From assembly GCF_002860125.1 (NCBI RefSeq), contig NZ_PGVA01000024.1, forward strand, positions 202,481-266,480: a stretch of DNA of 64,000 bases. Reading direction: 5' to 3'. Positions within the stretch are counted from its first letter, which is position 1; every line of letters begins with the position of its first letter. The translations under genes and the position numbers were made by a program. The DNA is from Bacillus canaveralius. Its GTDB lineage: Bacteria; Bacillota; Bacilli; Bacillales; Cytobacillaceae. Positions 52,907 to 63,300 of this stretch are shown here, in pieces. The notes below the pieces were generated by a model that ran no database searches, had not been told where the DNA came from, and saw only the letters and a list, made by a program, of their open reading frames with translations.

Positions 52907-54622
52907 CTATATGAATCGTTTAATTCCAAACTCTTTCAATATATTCTTTCTAACTTCCGCAAACTCAAGCGATACAGAATATCCTAGCCTGTCATGTAGC
53001 TTGTTTAAACTTGGATACACCCCATTTTCAATCATTTCTTCAATCGTTTGCCGTAACTCCTGTTTACGTTTATTTTTTTTAATGTCTAATACTTCCCTAT
53101 TCTTCTTGTGTATCAAAGCCACTATCTCCGGAAAGTGCCTTTTAATTGATTCATGGGAAATCCCTATTTCCTGGCTAATTCGTATTAAGTAAATAGGTTT
53201 GTCCTCTATTAAGTTCAGATAATTTTGCAGTGTCCTTCCAACATATTTTTTATCAATAGCTGGACGATATCGAATTTCACCTGGATCTCTCTTTACTGAT
53301 GCATTCTCTCTAAGTCTTTTATTTTTCATTCTAATTTTGTTTAATAAGTCGGGAAATTTATTAGCTAACGTTCGGGAATTCATTCCTAGTTCTTTGTGAA
53401 TGTTACTGATAGGTATGAACTCATTGGAATGCAAGAGTGCTTCTAAATATTTTTTTACTTTAGCATAGTCTTTTTTATGGTTATAGGCTCTAGCGGATCT
53501 AATACGTTTCTGTAAGCGTTGATTTTGGATTCTAATTTCATTCATTAATGAGGGAAAATTAGTGTCAAGGGTAGTGGGATTCATTCCAAATTCCTCAGTT
53601 ATCTCATAAATTGTAACATATCGATTAGAATTTAATGCTGTTATTAGATACTGTTTAACCCTTTCATAGTCATATTCCTCATTGTATTTCCTATTTTTAG
53701 GTAACAACTGATCTGTTTCAAGTGAAGGTTTTACACCATACTCTATCAACATATTAATTAAACTCACGTTTAGTCTGCTACTTAATGCAACAAGGTGTTC
53801 TATTGTCGGTGATCCTTTTCCTTTGCAATATCTATTAAACGCATTTCTTGCTAAACCAACTTCCCCTTCGAAAAATCCTTTTACATTTACATGCTCTGAT
53901 AAATATCTATCAATTTTTCTTAAAGAATTTATGAGATGTTTCTTATCAATCGGATCTTTATTAAAAAAGTATTCTAATATACTTTCGATCTCGGTAGATT
54001 TATAGATGCTCTCATCATCTATATCACTTAAACTGGTATCATGCTCGTTACGACCCAACCAACAGTTACAATGTTGACAATATCCGTTTTTTCCATTCGC
54101 AGGAATGACTGTTTGACCCTTACCACAGTTTGGACAGTTAGATTCCAGTTTAATTAAATGTGAGGGGCAAACTTCGTATGCAGTTATATTCCAAATTAAT
54201 TTATCATAAGGAATCTTCATATTTTGCATACAAAGAGGACACCATTCTCTATGTCTTTTCAACAAAAAAGTCCCACTTAAAACATTTCTAAAATTTATTA
54301 ATGTTAGCTTCTGTAAGTCATCCCTGCACGTAAGTTTCTCTAGAACGTGAACTGAATGGACTGTTAAATTGTTGAATCCATTAATTATAGTACTGAGTTT
54401 AAAAAGTTGATATTTCTCCTCAAAACTCGGCAACATAATATTGTTGGTCAATTTTGGAGTACTGACGCAATGGGCATTTGCTAATCGCAGTATGTAACTA
54501 CTTAAACTTTCCACATCAGACCCTGTACTTCCGAAGGGCTTAAGATTATATAATGTAGAGGAAATTAAGTTAGTTTGTTCCAATTCTAAAGTGCCGTAAA
54601 TATCTAGGTGACATTGTTCCAT
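52907..54622 (-). CDS. tniQ: TniQ/TnsD family target-selection protein with tandem HTH repeats
   Basis: 571 residues. The N-terminal TniQ domain shows ESLSSYILRLANAH near 38-51 and zinc ligands C128/C131, C152/H155, C163/C166 and C182/C185; an XRE-like segment spans about 255-295. Then come four related about 50-residue units (319-372, 386-439, 461-513, 521-566) such as ITEEFGMNPTTLDTNFPSLM and IHKELGMNSRTLANKFPDLL, each HTH-like. By analogy to TnsD it binds a chosen DNA site and recruits TnsC. AAGGTGG precedes the ATG. Last gene of the tniQ-tnsAB-tnsC-tniQ operon. Confidence 0.88.
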   Translation of the reverse strand: MEQCHLDIYGTLELEQTNLISSTLYNLKPFGSTGSDVESLSSYILRLANAHCVSTPKLTNNIMLPSFEEKYQLFKLSTIINGFNNLTVHSVHVLEKLTCRDDLQKLTLINFRNVLSGTFLLKRHREWCPLCMQNMKIPYDKLIWNITAYEVCPSHLIKLESNCPNCGKGQTVIPANGKNGYCQHCNCWLGRNEHDTSLSDIDDESIYKSTEIESILEYFFNKDPIDKKHLINSLRKIDRYLSEHVNVKGFFEGEVGLARNAFNRYCKGKGSPTIEHLVALSSRLNVSLINMLIEYGVKPSLETDQLLPKNRKYNEEYDYERVKQYLITALNSNRYVTIYEITEEFGMNPTTLDTNFPSLMNEIRIQNQRLQKRIRSARAYNHKKDYAKVKKYLEALLHSNEFIPISNIHKELGMNSRTLANKFPDLLNKIRMKNKRLRENASVKRDPGEIRYRPAIDKKYVGRTLQNYLNLIEDKPIYLIRISQEIGISHESIKRHFPEIVALIHKKNREVLDIKKNKRKQELRQTIEEMIENGVYPSLNKLHDRLGYSVSLEFAEVRKNILKEFGIKRFI

Positions 54623-54653
54623 TTATCCACCTTCTTTGATTAGTTGTTTATAT

Positions 54654-55792
54654 CTATGCTCCAGATTCAGTTACTCCTACTACATCTCTATTCAAATTCC
54701 GTTTTCCAACATCTTTTTTCTTCGGTTTTTCACTAACCTCTACTTGTACTTCTGCCTTTTGCTTATTCATATTCAGAACGTTTCTAAGTTTAAATTGATC
54801 TTCTGCTGCAGCTTGTTCTAATTTTTCTTCGCCATTTGTAGCTTCCTCCGCTATTTTTAAAATTTTGGTTGCTGAAGGAGCATGTTTTTCTAATAATTCT
54901 TCTGTGATCCGAGGGAAGTTTTTATTTACAGCTTCTTTTACACAGAGATCGAGCCATTCCTTTAGAATTCCAACACAACCAATCGTTCTTTCATACATAA
55001 ACTCCCAATACTGAACTAAATCAGATTTCTCAATAAGAGGTGTACTCAACTGGAAGGTATTTATAACACTTTTGAATTCCTTTCTTTCCCTAGGTTTCCC
55101 AAAATTATATCTAGGAAAGTGAATCTCATGAGATCTTCTACCTATTTGTCCACTTAAATTAAAGAACTGCATTAGCTCATATGTTCCAAACATAACAAAA
55201 ATTGCACCTGTAACATTGGCTAGAGATTTAATTGCATCCATCTGATCTTCTATGGCCTTAGCATTCGTTACTTTAAGTAGATGCTGAGCTTCATCAAGAA
55301 GTACTACTTTCGTTTCCCTATAATCAAGGGCATTTTCTAGAGATTCCCTTAACTCAGGAGAGGTATTAGGAGAATGATTAGGAATTCGATGATTCTTCAT
55401 TGACTTGTCAGAAGCAACCTTATAGTCAATAAGAGGTTCCTGCATAATTTTTAACATTCTTCTATAGAAATCTTTCCAGTTAAACTTCCCATTATCAGAA
55501 GAAATCAATTCATGAGTCACAACAGGAATAATACCTTTATTATGTTCCGTTTCATCATGATAAACTTCAATAAGCTTATTTTCTACTCGCCTACACAACG
55601 TAGACTTTCCTACTCCAGTCGGACCAAACACCAAATATACCTTTCCTGGCGGGGACTCATTTATCTTTTCCATAACTTTGAGGTAAACATCATTAAGTAT
55701 CGGATGATTTGTAGTCCGTTTAACAAAAAATGATTTTTTTCTTCATTAGTTGCTTGTGATAAATCAAAAGGAAATACCTTATTGTTGTTCAT
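54654..55792 (-). CDS. tnsC: TnsC/TniB AAA+ transposition regulator, split by a frameshift
   Basis: The body (54654-55673, 339 codons) has the P-loop VFGPTGVGKSTLCRR and Walker B VVLLDEAQHLL and ends in a charged tail. The natural start is ATG 55792 (MNNNKVFPFDLSQATNEEK), preceded by GGGGAG and one base after the TnsAB stop; that frame must shift -1 at a run of seven As (55734-55740) to give SFFVKRTTNHPILNDVYLKV and join the body. Either programmed slippage, an internal start at 55673, or a one-base deletion. It links the TniQ-bound target to TnsAB. Confidence 0.8.
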
Positions 55793-55793
55793 T

Positions 55794-58511
55794 TTAAAAC
55801 TCCCCGTAAACATCAAATACTTCATTGTCATCCTGATAATTGTCACTATCCATACCACTAATAGAAATATCTTTGTCCTCATACGGTTGCAGGTTATGAC
55901 ATTCTGACACTTCTGGTTTACCCTGTTCATTTTTATAAAAAATGCGAAAAGCTTTCCTCATTTCATCTTGTTTAGCCTTTAACACCTGAAACTTTTCATT
56001 ACCTTCTATTTGACTTATAAACTTTGCTATCCTTTGTGCATTTAGAGTGTAATTTCTGGATTTGTTTTTATTGGATTTCCTCATTTCAGAGGTTATAAAA
56101 TTCAACTCCCTTTCGGACATATTTTGGAATATAGAGTAATACTGAGAAACGCACTGTATCCACCTTTTATTAAGATATACATAAGCTATTGCTATGTTGA
56201 ACGGATCATATCTAACTTTCACCTTTTTCTTCTGATGATGAATGCTAATAAATTCATTACTCCAGTAATAAATATAGTTGATTTTCACACCACTTTGTTG
56301 GATGGTTGCCTCTCCCCTTGCAGTTGAAGGAAGGGTTAAAATTTCGAATGTCTTATCATTCTGTATGTGAAGACTTCTTCTCTCGCCTGAGTAAAATAAC
56401 CCCTTCACAAAAGCTTCTCTTGGTGTCTGATCTAATGCAGGATGCTCAATAGTGTCATACAATTCAAAGAAGAATTCCTCTAAAGATACACATAAATTTG
56501 GTAAATCCCAAACCGCATTTGACTTAGGATTAACACTCTTCGTCACTTGCCTTACGTTTTTCATGATTTTTGTGTTGCCTTTTAAATTTAAGATAAATCT
56601 TGTGTTTGTAGTACCGAAGAGCCTTTCTAAAATAGAACCATAACGGGGTTCTGCAGGTGGCCTCCGCTTCGGCTCCCTTTCATACATGGCAAGAAAAGTC
56701 TCAAAATATACACTATGAAATTCGGGTCCATTATCTACTACAATTTGCTGGGGCAAACGGTTATAGCGCCGCACACAATCACGAAAAACCATAAGGCAAG
56801 ACCTATAACTAGGAGGGTCAAATGATAAATAAAAGGCGATAACTCGTCTTGAAAAAGCATCTACCATTAAAGATAAATATGGTTTTCCAAGGTTTTTTCC
56901 TGTTCGTGAACACACCAATTCAATGTCTAACTCGGTATGATCTAAATGACAGATATTAAATGGAAAGTCTCCGTGCCTTGGAGTTGTCCTCTCAAGCTCC
57001 CAATAAAATGTCGTCTTTTGGTATTTCGCTCTTTTTCCTTGCCGTTTACCGGTCTGTTCGTCAATAGGTCTTTCATCAATGTGCTTACAAAAGGTTGCTA
57101 AGCTAGGGGATATATAACCTTTTTCATCACACACATTTTTAAATGCCCCGTACACTACCGATTTATTTTTTTGTACCATGTTTTCATACTCTTCCTCAAT
57201 ATACCAGTTCATTAATTCCAACACTGAACTATTAAATCTTTCCGTACGATTCCCTTTGTCTTTATTTTTGGGAAGAAGGCCGACATAGCCATAACCAAAT
57301 AGTTCCTTAGCCTCTTTATACTTTGACACCCAGTCACGTACTTTTCTAAGATTTGGTTCTTTGCTGTTTTTATATTCTTTAGATCCATTGCGCAAGTAAT
57401 TTTCAACATGCTTCATCCGATAGTTAGCAACTTCATAATCAGCATCACTTGCTTGAGTGATAATATCAATTATCGGATCATTTTCTAATGACTGTTGTGC
57501 CGTTTGTCCAATAATCCTGTTTTCTGCTATTAGATGCTCGAATAACTCCCTAGGTATCTCATTGTAAGTACCAAGATCTGAAACCATCGAAACTTTAGTA
57601 TGACCAATATTAATAAGTTTCCAGATACTATTGTCCCAGGATATTTCCGAGCCAACCTCGAAGCATATTAAATTGGGTTTTGCGAGCTGTTCTCCACTTT
57701 TAATTAAATTCATAAACATTACAGCATGTTCTTTATGTAAAAACACTTTTACTGTTTCCGGTTCTGCCAAAGCTGCGTTATTTAAATTCACATACAATAG
57801 GTTTTTCACTATTGATGTGTATATATCATCTGCACAAAATTTACGATCTAGTGACAGATCAATGAGATCTTTAAGTGTTATCCCAGGGTCTTGAAATACA
57901 ATTTGTTTTATCTCATCAATGACTTCCTTTTTCACTTCTAGTTTCTTAATCCGACGAAGATAATCATCCAAGAAGACATAATTTCTATGTAGGTTCCAAT
58001 TAATCAATTCAGTTGTACATACTCTAAACGATAAACCCTTTTCCTGTGCGAAGTGTTCACCAGGAGGACAGGACCAACTTCCGTCATCATTCTGACGAAA
58101 TTTCCATTTCTGCTCCTTTGATATCTTGAGCATATTATCATTGGGTTTCCATTCTTCCCATCCGGCACCATTGGTTCTTATTACAAAGAAATCAGGTGTA
58201 TAAAGAGTGCCTCTATTTCTCCCATTATGATCCATATACTCAAGCTTGATTTTGTTGGGCTGATCATAATATTCTAATACGTCTTCGTCGTTCTCAAGCA
58301 TAAGCACTGCAGGTCCCTCGACCTTCCCGCTCTCCCACTGAATTGTTACCCCCATCTTATGAGATGGGTATCGTCCAGAAGTGCTGCCACTCCCTCCCCC
58401 CACTCTACGAGCGGGTTGTGCAAAACGAATATTGTTGTTTATGTATTCCTGAGATTTCTTGGCTATATTGTTCTTTTCGCACCACATTAGGAATTCAAAT
58501 TCAGTTAACAC
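55794..58511 (-). CDS. Fused TnsA-TnsB transposase
   Basis: 905 residues. Residues about 50-190 are a TnsA-like endonuclease: KVEGPAVLMLENDEDVLEYY with Glu65, TPDFFV with Asp107 and EEWK (Glu120, Lys122). After winged-helix-like linkers comes a TnsB/Mu-type DDE core: CHLDHTELD (Asp524), IVVDNGPEF (Asp593) and GSILERLFG (Glu629), then a beta-barrel domain and charged tail. The fusion would cut 5' and 3' ends in one protein, predicting cut-and-paste transposition. GTG 58511 with AGAGGGGG is the start. Distinct from Tn7, where tnsA and tnsB are separate. Confidence 0.9.
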   Translation of the reverse strand: MLTEFEFLMWCEKNNIAKKSQEYINNNIRFAQPARRVGGGSGSTSGRYPSHKMGVTIQWESGKVEGPAVLMLENDEDVLEYYDQPNKIKLEYMDHNGRNRGTLYTPDFFVIRTNGAGWEEWKPNDNMLKISKEQKWKFRQNDDGSWSCPPGEHFAQEKGLSFRVCTTELINWNLHRNYVFLDDYLRRIKKLEVKKEVIDEIKQIVFQDPGITLKDLIDLSLDRKFCADDIYTSIVKNLLYVNLNNAALAEPETVKVFLHKEHAVMFMNLIKSGEQLAKPNLICFEVGSEISWDNSIWKLINIGHTKVSMVSDLGTYNEIPRELFEHLIAENRIIGQTAQQSLENDPIIDIITQASDADYEVANYRMKHVENYLRNGSKEYKNSKEPNLRKVRDWVSKYKEAKELFGYGYVGLLPKNKDKGNRTERFNSSVLELMNWYIEEEYENMVQKNKSVVYGAFKNVCDEKGYISPSLATFCKHIDERPIDEQTGKRQGKRAKYQKTTFYWELERTTPRHGDFPFNICHLDHTELDIELVCSRTGKNLGKPYLSLMVDAFSRRVIAFYLSFDPPSYRSCLMVFRDCVRRYNRLPQQIVVDNGPEFHSVYFETFLAMYEREPKRRPPAEPRYGSILERLFGTTNTRFILNLKGNTKIMKNVRQVTKSVNPKSNAVWDLPNLCVSLEEFFFELYDTIEHPALDQTPREAFVKGLFYSGERRSLHIQNDKTFEILTLPSTARGEATIQQSGVKINYIYYWSNEFISIHHQKKKVKVRYDPFNIAIAYVYLNKRWIQCVSQYYSIFQNMSERELNFITSEMRKSNKNKSRNYTLNAQRIAKFISQIEGNEKFQVLKAKQDEMRKAFRIFYKNEQGKPEVSECHNLQPYEDKDISISGMDSDNYQDDNEVFDVYGEF

Positions 58512-58549
58512 TTGTCCGCCCCCTCTTCCAGCTCATCAGCAGTTGGTAT

Positions 58550-59845
58550 TCAATCCCCTAAATTCTGATTATTCAAACATTTTTGCAAATATTCTTTAGC
58601 AAACCTTTCTCTTAGTAAAGCATTAGCCGACAGCAATCTTTCAATATTCTTTTGGCTCGGTTTTTTCCCATTTTCTATTAGTTCCTGAACACTTCGTTTA
58701 ATTAAATTTTTTATTGTTTGCTTTCTTTCATCACTTTTTATACCCATAAACTCCTTATATCTCTTAGATAACTTTTTACATAACTCAGGTAAAATTCTAT
58801 ATAATGTTCGTTTATTTACGTTCATATCCTTTGCAATGGCCACCATGGACATCGGCTTGCTAAGTTCTATGTAGCTTAATAATTGCTTTTCAATCTGTAG
58901 GTGATCTAGATTACGTCTTTCATGGGTAGAAGTATTATATTGAATTTTTTCTACCACCAAATTTGGTTTTAAATTATCTTGCAAGAAAAAATCAGTTAAT
59001 GAAACACCAAGCGCATAACATATATCTAATAATTTTTGAATTGTTGGTATAGCATCCCCATGTAACCAATTATGCACTGTGACTTTAGGAAAACTTAGAT
59101 CCAGTAGAAAATTTCTCTCATAAACATCTATCAGCAAATTGAATCTTTGGCTAATGAGCTCCCTGCTTAGTCGTATTTCTAATTTAGGCCCAATCGACAC
59201 GATATTGGCTAAATTTTCTGCAACATAAATATCCTTATGATTGTCTCTGGTTTTATTTGCATTTCCATCAACAAGGAATAGTCCGTGCTTACAATGCGGA
59301 CAACAACCGTTAACGCTGCTGCGATGAAGAATCGGAATATCATTACCACAGTTCTGACACTTATCAAGCAACAAAATATTATGAATTAAACAGCATCTTA
59401 CTGGCTCCATGTACCATGCTAACGGATAGAATATATAACGGTGTTCCAATCTGAATTCGTGCAAGCATAGTGGACACCAAGCAATTGACTCCTTTAATAG
59501 TCCTCTACTCGTTAATACTTCATCCCATGTTTTTAGGGTTAAATATATTAAATCCTTACGTCCGGTCAAAAGCTGTAAGGCATTCACCAAATCCATAGAA
59601 CTATCACTAACACCATTTAAAGCCTTAGCTCCATCAAAAAACCTATTGCCACCAAACATTGCACTGTTAAGTACATACTCCTTCTTTAATGCTGGTGCTA
59701 CAACCTTATTTAATAATGTTCCCAAATTAACAGAATGGGCCTGGGAAAGTCTCACAAGATAACTGGTCAAACTTTCACAATAAATAGTTCCAATACCAAT
59801 TGGTTCTAGGTTGTACAGTTGTGATTTGAAATTTAAATTGTCCAT
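58550..59845 (-). CDS. tniQ: Second TniQ family protein
   Basis: 431 residues. ESLTSYLVRLSQAH near 24-37, then zinc ligands C124/C127 (CPLCLHE), C152/H155, C163/C166, C182/C185 and an XRE-like segment (TVHNWLHGDAIPTIQKLLDI, about 256-275). C-terminal IAKDMNVNKRTLYRILPELC and KPSQKNIERLLSANALL are HTH-like units related to those in the 571-residue paralogue but fewer. AAGGATATAAC precedes the ATG. First gene of the transposition operon, 38 bp before tnsAB. Two TniQ proteins suggest two target pathways. Confidence 0.87.
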   Translation of the reverse strand: MDNLNFKSQLYNLEPIGIGTIYCESLTSYLVRLSQAHSVNLGTLLNKVVAPALKKEYVLNSAMFGGNRFFDGAKALNGVSDSSMDLVNALQLLTGRKDLIYLTLKTWDEVLTSRGLLKESIAWCPLCLHEFRLEHRYIFYPLAWYMEPVRCCLIHNILLLDKCQNCGNDIPILHRSSVNGCCPHCKHGLFLVDGNANKTRDNHKDIYVAENLANIVSIGPKLEIRLSRELISQRFNLLIDVYERNFLLDLSFPKVTVHNWLHGDAIPTIQKLLDICYALGVSLTDFFLQDNLKPNLVVEKIQYNTSTHERRNLDHLQIEKQLLSYIELSKPMSMVAIAKDMNVNKRTLYRILPELCKKLSKRYKEFMGIKSDERKQTIKNLIKRSVQELIENGKKPSQKNIERLLSANALLRERFAKEYLQKCLNNQNLGD

Positions 59846-59962
59846 ATGTTATATCCTTGGTTTGTTACATGTAGTTTTGTAAGGATATTTTTTCCGTATA
59901 AACCATTAATATGTATCAAAGAAAAATAACCTAACCTATAGGGGATGCCACCATTGATCCGG

Positions 59963-60062
59963 TTAGCCAACAATGTGATCCACACAGTCAGCTGTCTTAA
60001 TCTCTTTATTCCTGTAGCATTCCTGGCATGTATCATGGTCCAGGAGTAAGACAACAGAAAGC
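59963..60062 (-). pseudogene. HNH endonuclease fragment
   Basis: The minus strand reads VVLLLDHDTCQECYRNKEIK and TADCVDHIVG then a stop at 59963. This matches the core of phage-type HNH nucleases (TCQEC, then ADxVDHI). N- and C-terminal parts are missing. It lies in the 458-bp gap (59846-60303) between the second tniQ and the helicase; nothing else is recognised there except the helicase terminator. Confidence 0.6.
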
Positions 60063-60231
60063 TGATGATCTTGGATCCCTTGGATCCGCAGGTTTACCTT
60101 TCTAATAGGTCTAGATTATACAAGGCTGTTTTGCACAATGGATTCACCTTATTCGCATATCCTTTAATTCTTTTTAGATTTTAGTTTCCAATAATAGTTA
60201 CCTTACTTAACAACATTGTGAGTCCATAAAA

Positions 60232-60259
60232 AAACACCAATCTTATATGATTGATGTTT
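60232..60259 (-). terminator. Terminator of the helicase gene
   Basis: AAACACCAATC and GATTGATGTTT form an 11-bp stem with one mismatch (a G-U pair in the minus-strand RNA) and a TTATAT loop; on the minus strand T7 follows. Confidence 0.8.
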
Positions 60260-60303
60260 ACGTTATTCTCTAGCATTTTAAATACAAGCCACAAAGTAAA
60301 ACA

Positions 60304-63300
60304 CTACTTATTGCCAATAACAGTCAAACCAATTTTAAAAGTGCTTTGTAAATAATGTTCGGTTGCAGCTAATATATTTAATTGAGATTGGGTCATTTTA
60401 TCTTTTGAAATTCCTGGCTGAACAATGAATACCTTTAATTGCAGGTCATATACTTTCATTTTACTTTCTAAAATTGCTAGTTCTTTATGGTCGCCAATCT
60501 CAAATCGACTTCTTTTGTCAGCTTTATTTCTCAACTTTTCTCTATGTCGAATATGGTTAATTATTTTTAGTAAGTTTTTGCGCCAATCAACACTTTTATT
60601 GGCCTGTCCACATACTTCATATAAATCATTTATTCTTTGTCCAGCTCTTTCCTTATTAGAATACTTACAGTGATAAAATTCAAATTGAAGTACTCTTTTA
60701 TTGTCGGCAACAGCAATAATATCAGCTGCTTCGCCACTTCCATCGTCATCAAATACTATTTTATACTTGTTGTTCATTTTTAAAGTTTGGATAACTTTAT
60801 ATTGAATTGAATCTTTCCTTACGGTATTTATCTTGGGTGCGTATTGTGACTCTTTTTTAATATCTATCCCTGTCCAATCCCAAGCCTCAATCTTATCTTT
60901 ATCGAATACAAATTCATTATCAGGAACCTTTACAAAAATTGAACCTTCTAAATATGAAGTGTCGGGATACTGAAAAATAACATTATTTTCGGTGAAAAAA
61001 CTAACAATGTTAATTGGTTGTGCTTTGGTGGATGGAATAATTTCAATTTTTGGTCCATGTTCATGCGCATAGACCGGTCTATTATCTTCTATTTTCATAG
61101 AAAATTTAGAAGAAATGTCTCCACTCATAATTTCGAAGCTTAATGTCTTTTTTTCTTTAGAAATGAAAAGAATATCTGTTTCAAACAAATTACGTTTAGA
61201 CGGACCTATTTTCAACTCAGCATTAAAATAATTATTTTCAAATAAATACACTGGCCAATCTACTGATATAGGACTCATTGCCGGTATGTCATTTACAACT
61301 GTCGGTCTCAATACACCTTTTAAGATATCGTCCATTTTGATATCTTCATTGGTAAGTTTCTCTCCCGTTTTATTACACCATTCAATCCAAGTTGGTAAAT
61401 CTGAAGTAGACTTTGACCAAACCTTCCCTTTATAAGAGGCACCTACACTTACTGGTATACCGAGTTCATAACCTATTCCAAATATATTTGATTTCACACT
61501 TGTCCGTTTCTCAGCGGTACTTAATGCCTCAGATATATCGACACCCGTATACATTCTGTATCTGAGAGGACCCTTTACTGCTTCATTTAATCCAACTGTA
61601 TTTAATTGAAGTCGTTGGATATCATGGAAGCTATGAAAAACAACATCACTATTAATGCGAATAGGTTCGTGTATTAAGTCCTTTACCCAACTATCAAGCC
61701 ATTCGTTAGCTGAACTATTAACAAAAAGTATATTTTTCTCTTCATTCCAATAAAAAATACTGGATTCCCACAAAGTATTATATAGCTTACGAGTGTTGCT
61801 CCATGTTAACGGTGTATTTCTTTTTTGAACAACGATAATAACGTTTTCATGTGTATTTTTTAAAATCCATGTATTATCTAAAGTGGAAACTCGTTTCTCT
61901 AATGTCTCTGGTGCCCACTTTGGCAGCTTTGTTTTATATACAACTGTACTAGTTTTTGGACGAAGTTCCTGAATAGAAAATGATTCCACTTGATCGCCTT
62001 GAAAATCATTTGCAAGGTTGTCCAAATCAAGCCGGCGATCAATTGATTCTTTACTTTTTTGTTGAATCAACTGATTCCAATCGGCATCTTGTTGATATAA
62101 TTCTTGAATTTGATCATTAATAGTATGATTAGCAATATTAGCTATCAGCGAAGCATTTCCTAATCCATCTGCGGTTCTTGTAAACCTCCCTATAAACTGT
62201 AATGTTATCCCTAAACTTTGGTGTCTATCATGAAGAGCAGAGATCTTTAATTGAGGTAAATCAAATCCTTCTCCTAGCATATTAACGCAGATAATAATCC
62301 GACTTTTTTTCGTCTTGATTTGTTGAAGTGCATCGGTTTTCTCTTTAACATTCATTGAACTGTATATCTTTACTGGTTTATAACCACTATACCGTTTATA
62401 TATTTCATGAATTTCATCAGCTCTTTTTGCAGAATTAACCCTAGCCATTAAAATATGATCATATCCCGCATCCAGATCTTTTTTTAATTGCTGTACAGCC
62501 TCTTCTGCGATTGTTTGATCCACCATCGATTCATTATATTCTTCTATGGGTATAAAATTGATCGGTTTAAAATACCCTTCTTCTTGGGCCTTGTTTAATG
62601 GGTAATTATAAATAATTTTGCCATCAATATATTTGCCATCATTTCTAAAAGGTGTTGCAGTAAATTGCAAAATTCGTTTTTCTTTAAAGTAAGATTTAAA
62701 TTCGCTCCAAGTTTTTGCAGCAATATGATGTGCTTCATCAATAAACATATGGCTGCACATAGTAGCTATTTTTTCTTTCTGTTCACCTGAGATGCCTGAA
62801 AGCAGGGACATGGTTGTGACAACTACATTACAGATTGAAAAAAACTCAATTAATTCATTAATATCTTTTATTCGTTTCTCGAGAACACCAACAATAGGAT
62901 ACTTAACCTTTCCAACAATTCCAAACCGAGGCAAGATACCTAATGAGATAAACTTAGATGAAATTTGTTCTCTCAATGCATCACTTGGAACTATGGTAAG
63001 AATTTTAGAAGTCTTCGCACCAATCATAACACTTAGCATTGTTTCAGTTTTCCCAGTTCCTGTGGGCATTACAATTGTTGCGGGATCATCAGATACCGTC
63101 CAATGTGATAAAGCCGAATACAAAGCCCCTACTTGAGGTTCCCTCAATCCCCTTTTTTCTTTTCCACTTCCATGAGGAAAAAGATTGTTAGCCCAAGTCT
63201 TTCTTACGTTTTCAGCATTATGTTTTGATGGGCCCTCCTTTAACAAATCTTGATGCTTAACCCAACATCCTTCTTCAATATGTTGTTTTAAATTCCCCTT

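Noticed and set aside
59833..60054. 73-codon minus-strand frame
   Set aside because: A different frame of the same stretch gives the HNH core, so this frame is chance; it also overlaps the tniQ start.
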